Source: Alopecurus myosuroides (Eukaryota > Streptophyta > Magnoliopsida > Poales > Poaceae). Taken from it: DNA of 64,000 bases. Below are positions 56,088-64,000 of this stretch, in pieces. Location: NCBI GenBank assembly GCA_028641055.1, contig CM054060.1, positions 295,423,480-295,487,479 on the forward strand. The letters run 5' to 3'. The notes under the pieces were generated by a model that was not told where the DNA came from, did no database searches, and was given only the letters and a program-made list of their open reading frames with translations. The first letter of the stretch is position 1. Every line of letters begins with the position of its first letter. Position numbers and translations under genes: made by a program.

Positions 56088-57745
56088 GATGACTCATACG
56101 TTGCAAACGTATCTATAAGTTTTGATGCTCCATGGTTTTTTCTATTCAATACCTTTTGTTTTCCACATGTTTTTTTTTGTTTTCCTTTCTTTCTAGATGT
56201 TTTCACAAACCAACCTATTAACAAGATGCCCCGGGCCAGTTGTTGTTTTCTGCTATTTTTCTATTTCATAGAAGTTCTTAAGGATATATTCTCGGAAAGG
56301 GCTGAAAACCCACGGGGATCAATTTTTAACAGGAACAAAGACATAGTCCAAAGGGGAGCCAGAGGGGCTTAGGGCGGCCACCAGGCGCCTTTCAGGCACG
56401 GCCCCCTCCTGGGGCCACGCCTGGTGGGCCCCTCGGGGACCTGGCCACCGCCTATCGTCTCCCCTTCGCATATAAATTGCCTTTTATGCTAAAAACGTCG
56501 AGGACGAGTTATTTTGTATGAAACATATAGAGAGGCAATGTCACCTCGGTCCAATCTAGGGATTCTAGAGTCCTACTCCGGCACCCTGCCGGAGAGGAGG
56601 ATCGTCACCGGAGGCCTCTACATCGCCATGATCGCCTCTTGACAGAAGCGTGAGTAGTTCATCTCGGGATTACGGGTCTATAGCAGTATCTAGATGGTTG
56701 TTATCTCCCCTATTTCTCCATGTTTAGAGCCTCGTGAGCTTCCTCACATGATCGAGACCACCGTTATGAAATTGTGCATGTTGTGTTTGCTGGGATTCGA
56801 TGAACCATGAGATTATGATTATTTTGCTCATGTCAATCTGAGATGCTTCACATATATTTGTAGAGAGTTATAATCTTGTCTTGCAATGCTCTCCGGTGTT
56901 TATGATTACCTTGGACACGTAGTTGTTTTCACCTCCGAGAGAGGGTTTACATGCTAGATAGTGGGTTCATGTCTCCTTGTTGCCTGCGCTCGAGTGACAG
57001 AACATGCAAGGGGAGGATGTGTTGTTGCCACTATGGAGAAAATGACGGTGCTCTTGTCTACAGATGGGAACCATTTCTTACATTACGTATTGATCTTAAT
57101 GCATTTGTCTGTTGCACACATAGCAATCACTTTGTTGTTGCAACTTAATACCAAGGGATTTGCTGGATAGCTTTCTTGAGGTGGATATTTAGATATGGAT
57201 GCATGCTGGATAGCGGTCCATATACCTTGAATTAATGCCTACAATGTTAGAACATGTGAACTTTATCTCGTCATAATAATATCGTTATATGTTCATTATT
57301 TGTCAATTTCTCAGATGTAATTTGTTCACCCAGCATGTGTGTTTTCTTTGGAGAGACATCACTAGTGAACCTATGGCTCCCGGTCCTATTTTCCTAATAA
57401 TGAAAACCTTCTTTTAAGAAATTTCATAATTGTTTCCTTGTTGTTCCGTTTTTATTTTTACTGTTTTCCAAGACTCTATGCGTTTAATTCTCCTTTTTTC
57501 ATCAAGACGGGAAGATTGACAACCTTCCGGAAAGTTGGGGCAAGCGAGAGTTTGTGCTTGTGTGCAGGTTCCATGACTCGTCAACATCACTTTTTCTGGC
57601 GCTGTTGATAAAGCAACCTTATTCGACTACAAAGTCTTATTGGTTTGATAACACTAGTTCTTTACTAGGGAAAACTTACTCTAGACTGCAGCGTACCTTC
57701 CGGTTGGGGTCTCCCAACGGGCGTGTGATCACGTCCTCATCAAGT
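56088..57745 (+). mobile_element. Gypsy-type LTR (5' LTR of the element with gag at 57930)
   Basis: It begins near TGACTCATACGTTGCAAACG and contains ATGCATGCTGGATAGCGGTC and TTGTTCACCCAGCATGTG, phrases common in Triticeae gypsy LTRs of Sabrina-like type. It ends shortly before a primer-binding site and gag, so orientation is plus. Borders are accurate only to about 10 bp. The family name is tentative. Confidence 0.6.
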
Positions 57746-57753
57746 ACTTTTTC

Positions 57754-57771
57754 TGGCGCCGTTGTCGGGGA
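57754..57771 (+). promoter_or_regulatory. Gypsy primer-binding site
   Basis: TGGCGCCGTTGTCGGGGA directly follows the LTR end, the typical PBS phrase of Triticeae gypsy elements. An earlier partial copy, CTGGCGCTGTTG, lies at 57597. Confidence 0.65.
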
Positions 57772-57929
57772 TTTCTAGTTTGGTGCAATGGTAGTCTCAC
57801 ACTTACATTTTCTTTCTTTTGTTTTGTTCTTGTTTTGTTTACTTTTTATATTCTTATTTTTTGTTTATCAAAACCCCCCAAAAATTAGTTCTCTAGTTTG
57901 TAGTCTTTTATTTGTGTCATATTGCAATC

Positions 57930-58451
57930 ATGTCTACCAATGATAACACCAAGCTTTGTGACTTTAGTAGTACCGATAATAATGATTTCATATGCACACC
58001 AATTGCTCCACATGCTTCTACAACAAAATTTTATGAAATTAAACCCGCTTTGTTGAATATTGTCATGAAAGATCAATTTGCTCGTATTGGATTAGATGAT
58101 GCCTCTCATTTAAATAACTTTCTTGAGTTATGTGACATGCAAAATATAAATAGGTAGATGGTGATATACTGAAATTAAGATTGTTCCCTTTCTCTTTAAG
58201 AGGAAGAGCTAAGGAATGGTTATTGCCTTCTTCAAGAGGTAAAAAGGTAAATTTTGTTGAGGAGGTTTCTTCTTTGAGTGATAAAATTGGTATGCTTGAT
58301 TCTTTTCTGGATAAATAAGTGCCAATATATTCTAATAATGTTCCCTTGAAATCTCTGGTCGCTAATGAGAATGATCAAATTGATGTGAATTTTATTGCTA
58401 GAAACAACTTCAATAACAATGCTTACAAGAATAACTTTGGTGGTAACAAAA
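57930..58451 (+). pseudogene. Gypsy gag fragment, interrupted by a LINE
   Basis: From the ATG at 57930, FYEIKPALLNIVMKDQF, a hallmark of plant gypsy gag, is followed by HLNNFLELCDMQ. The frame breaks near 58155; the next block LFPFSLRGRAKEWLL follows in another frame. A later piece with NNFNNNAYKNNFGGN ends at 58451, where the T run of a minus-strand LINE begins. Confidence 0.8.
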
Positions 58452-60881
58452 TTTTTTTGGAACACTCTGACTATAGGGCAAAAGCCCCACAACATCACAT
58501 CCCTTTATTAAAAATAGAAATCAAAGTTTATGTACAAAAAAGGAGAAGAAGAAACCAAAGAATATGTACAAAGACCACCAACAACACTAATCAGCTAGGG
58601 AAGATTATTGATCCAGAGCAACAACTCCTCAGCATGATTCTTCTTCATTCTGTGCTGCAACATGGTTAAATCATGGAAGAAGCCCCTCTTCCATCCAGCA
58701 AAAGAAGGCCTCTGATGCTCAAAAATCTTGCCATTTCTTTGGAGCCAGATATGCCTACAAGAAACAATCACCACTTCCATAAAGAAAGGTATAGCAAATT
58801 GCTTTCTTGCTTGACTTACACTTAATTGTATATCAGTGCCTTGGGTCCAATAAATCTGAAGATAATTCCAGATCCTCTGGCTGAAATTGCAAACAAAAAA
58901 GAGGTGCAAACGATCCTCATGCACACCAACAGGGCACAATACACAATGGAAGTTATCAGTGACCTCCCAATGCCTTCTCTTCAGTAGATCCTTTGTATTT
59001 AACCTGTCCTTTATTAGTAACCGAGCAAACACTTTCAACTTCATGGTGCAAGAAGACTTCCAAAGCCATTTATAGATGGCAGGGGTGGCTAAAGGCTTAA
59101 AGATCCTCTTGTAGAAGCTGGCAGATGTATAACTAGGCCCCCAAGAATAAGCCCACTCATCATTATCATTAGAAATAGGATTCTGAGCATCAATTGTTCC
59201 ATCAGCTGGAACTCAACAAAGGCTTGCTAAGATAGAGGTAGTTGAAATAGCTGATATTTCTCCTCCATATCATCGATATCAACCACTGACAAATTATTAT
59301 TGAGAACATAGGAGAACAGCCTAGGAAATCTCACTTTAAGAGGGACAGAGGAATTACCAATTTGCCAATTATCTTGCCAGAATTGAACAGAAGTACCAGT
59401 ACCATGTTTAACAGTAGACACTGCTCTAAAATTATCAACCTGTTTCATGACATCCCTCCACCAGAAAGAACCCCTCAAGATATCTCCATGAGGCATGTTA
59501 TCTCTATAGTATCCATCCCAAACCAGGTGAACCCAAGGCAGGTCCACCTTATCATAAAATTTATCCAAAAATTTAATCAACAGAGCAGCATTTTTCTTCT
59601 GGAAGTCAACAATACCAAGCCCACCACAAAGTTTAGGCAAAGTCACCATTTCCCAAGCAGCTAGTGACCTACTAGGGGTATCAGAATTCCCTCTCCATAA
59701 ACACTGCCTAAGAATTCTATCCATCCGCTTAGTTATACCAGGGGCAACTGCAGGGTACACAAAAAGTGTAATGGCATGGAAGAAAGGGCAGAGTTAATGA
59801 GTTGTAGTCTTGCACCTTGAGACAGGAAAGAAGAGCTTGAAGCCAATCTTCTTTCTAGTTTAGTGACTAGGGGCATAAGGTCCTTGATTTGAGGCCTGGT
59901 TGTACCAAGAGGCAAGCCAAGATAAGTGAAAGGTAGGGCTCCTACTTGACAACCAAACTGAACAGCCAATATATTCAAGCACTCCTCATCTACATTGATT
60001 GGCAGAATTTGGGATTTATTATAATTAATTCTTAGTCCAGTAGACAAAGAAAAATTCTCTAGAGCCTCCTTTAAACAAGCTAACTGGGTACTATCAACAT
60101 GCAAGATAAGCAAAGTATCATCTGCATATTGTAAAAATTGGAAACAAAGTATCATGTGTCTCAATATGCCTAGAAATGAAACCTTTATTCATTAAGTCAT
60201 TAACCACTTCTTGAAGAAGTTCAGACCCCAGGACATAAAGGAGAGGAGACAGAGGATATCCTTGTCTTACTCCTCTTTTGCAAACAAATTTCTTCCCAGG
60301 CACTCCAAGTAGAACTGCAGAAGATCCCGAGGAGAGTATTTTATTGACCCAATTAATCCACAAATCATTGAAACCTTTTGCCTTGAGGATCTGAATGATT
60401 TCCCCATGCTCTATAGTATAAAAGGCTTTAGCAAAATCTAGCTTGAGAATAATAATAGGCTTCTTAGACATATGGCATTGGAAAATGTATTCAAAAGCCC
60501 AGGCTAAACAATCTTGGATAGTTCTTCCTTTAATAAAACCATATTGATTTTTACTCACACATTTCTTTATTACCTTCTGGAGCCTATTAGAAGCCAACTC
60601 AGTGAGAAATTATAAGCAAACATTGGTTAATGAAATAGGCCTGAAATCATTAACCCCCTCAGGTACAGGAACCTTAGGCACCAAGGTGATATAGGATCCA
60701 TTAATATTTTCCATATTAAGAGATCCACTATGAAAATCAGCACCCAGCTTATAGAAATCAAATTTGACAATGGGCCAACATTTTTTGAGGAATAACCCAT
60801 TAAAACCATCTGGACCAGGTGCTCTATCAGTGGGCATAAATTTAATGACATCATCTTGTTCAGATAAAGAAAAAGGAGAAG
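58452..60881 (-). mobile_element. Truncated LINE, minus strand (RT and zf-RVT)
   Basis: Its A tail is seven bases (58452-58458 on the plus strand as T). Reading from 60881 down the minus strand, RT blocks appear in order: [43 protein letters not shown] and [10 protein letters not shown]. The zf-RVT part follows with CVLC and HLFFVC near 58900. At least four frameshifts or stops separate them, so it is an old dead copy. The endonuclease and ORF1 are missing because a gypsy LTR cuts it at 60881; they may lie beyond the right edge. It was inserted into the gypsy gag at 58451. Confidence 0.85.
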
Positions 60882-61390
60882 TGATATGGAGTTGGACTCC
60901 GAGATTGGCCCGATCTTCACGAATCGACGAAGAACGAACGAAGAACACGAAGAACGGTAAGAACACGAGATGGGGAATCGAGGGGGAACGTGGGGGAACG
61001 CGGGGCAACACACAAATCGGGATAAATCGCAAGAACCGAAAGATCCAACCTCCCGTCAACTAAGCCCCGAGGGCCGCCTACGGAACAATCGATCCAACTG
61101 AACTCACCTTGATACAAACCGTCTCACACCCGTAGCCGATACCACTGCGCCAATAGAACCTCAAGATAACGAGAGGAAGATTGGACAACTCTTGACTGAA
61201 ACCCGATAGGGAGAGGACAAGTAGTTGGGATGTGCCCTGATACGATCCTCGACGAAGTCGGAGGAGTAGCCTTGATACGTTCCTCGGTACACACCGGAGG
61301 AGTAGTTCCTCAGAGAGGGATACAAGAGAGCTGAGCTCCAAATGTTCTAAATTCAACTCTAAAACCCTAGATCTAGCTCGGGGTCGTCCT

Positions 61391-61398
61391 TATATAAC
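61391..61398 (-). promoter_or_regulatory. TATA box of gypsy LTR
   Basis: TTATATAA on the minus strand, just downstream of the GC array and upstream of a C/T-rich leader. Confidence 0.6.
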
Positions 61399-61449
61399 CG
61401 GGGGTCGAAGCAGGTGAAAACGGGGTCGAAAAGGCGTCATTTGCGTGCA

Positions 61450-61710
61450 TTTTGGGTCCACCCCGGCCTGGAGCCCGGCCTGGGGCCAGGGTGGGCGCAG
61501 GAGGCGGCCTAGAGGGGGAGGCCGGCCTGGGGCCGGGGTGGGGAGGAGGCAGGCCGGCCTCCAGGCCGGCTGCTTCTGTTGGGTGCCCGGCCTGGGGCCG
61601 GGGTGGGGAGGAGGCAGGCCGGCCTCCAGGCCGGCTGCTTCTGTTGGGGGTCCGGCCTGGGGGGGGGGGGAAGGAGGCCGGCCTGGCCGGCTTCCGAGGC
61701 CGGGAGGGGC
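61450..61710 (-). repeat. GC-rich CCGGCCCCAGGCCGG array in U3 of gypsy LTR
   Basis: On the minus strand, copies of CACCCCGGCCCCAGGCCGG alternate with GCCGGCCTGGAGGCCGGCC and a linker containing CAACAGAAGCAG. One unit of about 75 bp is tandemly repeated (around 61540-61650). The array ends about 55 bp before the TATA box. This is the same unit, orientation and position as in the Copia LTR. Confidence 0.85.
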
Positions 61711-64000
61711 TCTTTTCCCCCTATCTTCTCCGCCGGGACTCCGATTGCGATGCCGTTTCTTCCGCCCTCCTTCGTATCTTCTTGCGCATCATTTTGGGTG
61801 CCTTCCGGGGCCTCCGTGGTGGGTTTGAACCTGAGCACGCAAAGTGTGGAACCATGAGGTAGCGCACCATCCTCCACATGACCGAAAGTATAGAACGAGA
61901 GGAGCGAGTTCACCTTATCCTGGATGGCCTTTGCGGGTGATCTTGTCATCGGTGCACTTGGTGGAGTTGGGTGGGCTACATCATCTCCCCCCCCTTGAAA
62001 AAGAGTCGACCTCGACTCGGCGTCGTCTTCATCACTTGGGTATCCATGGAAGGGAGAGAGGTCCTTGACATTGAAGGAGTTGTGGACGAGGTACTTGGAT
62101 TGCGGTAAGTCGAGCTTGTAGGCGTTGTTGTTGATGCGTTTGATGACCTTGAAGGGGCCGTCGCCTCTTGGCTTGAGCTTGGAGTTGCGCTCTTCGGGAA
62201 AACGGTCCTTGCGCAAGTGTAGCCACACGAGGTCACCTTCTTGGAACACCATGGGTTTCTTGTTCTTGTTCATGATAGAGGCTCGGTGCTCGGAATGCTT
62301 CTCAAGCGTAGCTCTTGTGGAATCGTGTAGCTTCTTGATGTAGTCGGTGTGCTTGTCGATGTCCATGTTTGCTCGCTCGCGTAGAGGCAAAGGAAGTATG
62401 TCGAGGGCGGTGTTGGGGTTGAAGCCGTAGACGATCTCGAAGGGACTCTTCTTGGTAGCTTGATGGAGAGCACGGTTGTAGGCGAACTCGGCGTGTGGGA
62501 TGCATTCCTCCCAATTCTTCAAGTTGGGCTTGATCAATGCTCGAAGTAGTGAAGAGAGTGTGCGGTTGACGACCTCGGTTTGTCCATCCGTTTGTGGGTG
62601 GTAGGCGGTGGAGAAGATTAGCTTGACGCCGAGCTTGGCCATCAACGTCTACCAAAAGTAGGAGGTGAACTTGACGTCGCGATCCGAGACAATGGAAGTA
62701 GGTACACCATGTAAACGCACAATTTCCCTGAAAAACAAAGTAGCAACATGTGAAGCATCGTCGGTTCGGTTGCAAGGAATGAAATGTGCCATCTTAGAGA
62801 AAAGATCCACAACTACAAAGATTGAATCCATGTTGGTTTTAGTTCGTGGGAGGCCTAACACAAAGTCCATGCTAATATCACTCCAAGGTGCATGTGGGAT
62901 AGGTAATGGCATGTAAAGACCATGGGGGTTGGAAGTGGACTTAGCTCGGAGGCATGTAGAACATCTCTTGACGTGTCTCTCAACTTGATGCTTCATCTTG
63001 GGCCAATAGTAGTTGGTGGAGAGCATGGCATAGGTCTTGTCGCGTCCAAAGTGTCCCATGAGACCTCCTTCATGTGATTCCTTCAATAACAACAAACGAA
63101 GAGAGGACTCGGGGATACACATTTTGTTAGCCTTAAACAAGAACCCTTTGTGAAGATAGTAATCATCAAAACCTCGGTTAGGCAAGCATTTCTCAAATAT
63201 AGGACCAAAGAAAGTATCGGAAGCATATAAGTCTTTGATCTCATCCAAACCAATCACATTGATGTCAAGACGTGTAAGAAGGCACTCTTTCCTAGACAAG
63301 GCATCAGCTACCACATTCTCTTTACCTTTCTTGTACTTAATGACATAAGGAAAAGATTCAATGAATTCTACCCACTTAGCATGCCTCTTGTTCAAATTGG
63401 TTTGGCTTTTCAAGTATTTCAATGATTCGTGATCGAAATGAATGACAAATTCTTTTGGCCAAAGGTAGTGTTGCCAAACTTCTAGCACTCTAACCAAAGC
63501 AAAAAGTTCCTTATCATAGATTGGGTAATTTAGTTTAGCACCATCAAGTTTTTCACTATGGTAAGCAACGGGGCGTCCGTTTTGCACGAGAACGCCACCA
63601 ATTCCTATACCACTAGCATCACATTCAATCTCAAAAGTTTTCTCAAAATCCGGTAAGACAAGCAAAGGAGCTTCGGTTAAGCATTTCTTAAGTGTGTCGA
63701 AATCTTTTTGTTGCGCATTGCCCCAAACAAAAGGTACATTCTTTTTGGTAAGTTCATTCAAAGGGCAAGCAATAGTTGAAAAACCTTTGACAAAGCGGCG
63801 ATAGAAACCGGCAAGGCCATGAAAGCGCCTTATCTCACCCACGGAGGTAGGGTTGGGCCAATTCCTAATTGCCTCAATCTTCTTGTTATCTACTTCAATA
63901 CCATTGGAAGAGATCACAAAACCCAAGAAAACAAGCTTGTTGGTGCAAAAATTGCATTTGGAAAGATCGGCGAAAAGTTTTGCGTTGCGAAGAGCCAACA
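61509..64000 (-). pseudogene. pol: Gypsy pol (RT end, RNase H, integrase) with one in-frame stop, running into LTR
   Basis: It enters at the right window edge in the RT domain ([12 protein letters not shown]). RNase H follows with the catalytic [25 protein letters not shown] and NVVADALSR. The integrase zinc site H-x-G...C-x2-C is near 62950-63060. The core has D in [10 protein letters not shown] in SDRDVKF and E in TDGQTEVVNR. TAG at 62649-62651 interrupts the core in frame. Downstream, DLVWLHLRKDRFPEER and the GDGPFKV region match the integrase C-terminus of chromovirus-like plant gypsy elements. The frame stays open through the PPT and about 475 bp into the 3' LTR, ending at 61509. In CRM-type elements the pol end is known to overlap the LTR; clade is an inference. 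Confidence 0.85.
61984..61996 (-). promoter_or_regulatory. Polypurine tract of gypsy element
   Basis: AAGGGGGGGGAGA on the minus strand, immediately before the LTR TG. It lies inside the open reading frame of pol. Confidence 0.75.

Larger units (their letters stand above)
60882..61983 (-). repeat. 3' LTR of a minus-strand gypsy element
   Basis: 1102 bp. On the minus strand it starts TGATGTAG right after a polypurine tract and ends CATATCA, giving TGAT...ATCA termini. U3 holds the GGCC array (61450-61710) and a TATA box (TATATAA near 61391-61398). The five bases beyond the end are AGAAG (60877-60881), the predicted target repeat. Confidence 0.8.

Noticed and set aside
1..64000. CRISPR arrays, bacterial operons, prophage or plasmid features
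   Set aside because: Repeats here are LTRs, TIRs, microsatellites and tandem duplications. Genes have introns and the genome is a plant nuclear one.

Overview
The window reads as a repeat-dense stretch of a large grass genome, most likely a member of the Triticeae (wheat, barley or Aegilops type). The reasons are a SIRE/Maximus-type Copia element, a very long AT-rich solo LTR of Sukkula type, Stowaway and Tourist MITEs, grass-style genes with GC-rich first exons, and nested LTR elements filling both ends. The species is an inference from repeat types; no species-specific marker was seen.

Layout. 1-11007: a Copia element with gag, pol, a third spliced env-position ORF and its 3' LTR; its 5' LTR lies just outside the window. 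11902-17067: a 5.17-kb solo LTR with a 5-bp target duplication, itself carrying a hAT element. 17238-17827: a second hAT element. 18.3-22.5 kb: an intact tonoplast sugar transporter gene (+). 23051-25127: a PIF/Harbinger transposon with an open transposase. 25694-33385: a full-length LINE with a 15-bp target duplication. 34158-35341 and 44663-45611: two poly(A)-tailed retroposons. 36535-37497: a Mutator-like element. 37708-37896: a U6atac minor-spliceosome snRNA gene (-) with its own promoter and terminator. 38456-44398: an eleven-coding-exon O-fucosyltransferase-family gene (-). 46.5-50.1 kb: AT-rich spacer. 50.2-64 kb: a nest of degraded retroelements. These are a Maximus-like LTR and gag, a GC-rich TE block with a B3-like ORF, gypsy gag/protease and LTR pieces, a truncated LINE (-), and a gypsy element (-) running off the right edge.

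Three host genes look functional: the sugar transporter (vacuolar sugar loading), the O-fucosyltransferase-like Golgi enzyme, and U6atac snRNA (catalytic snRNA of U12-type introns). They are unrelated in function and make no operon-like unit. Everything else is transposable-element or unassigned spacer sequence.

The most unusual signals are five. (1) The U6atac gene. (2) Arrays of CCGGCCCCAGGCCGG in the same orientation, directly upstream of the TATA boxes of LTRs from two unrelated superfamilies, and again before the third ORF of the Copia element. (3) A probable 688-bp intron in that third ORF. (4) Two tRNA-like segments inside the long solo LTR. (5) A B3-like ORF in a non-gag/pol TE block. 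All similarity statements rest on motif recognition by eye; no database search was run.
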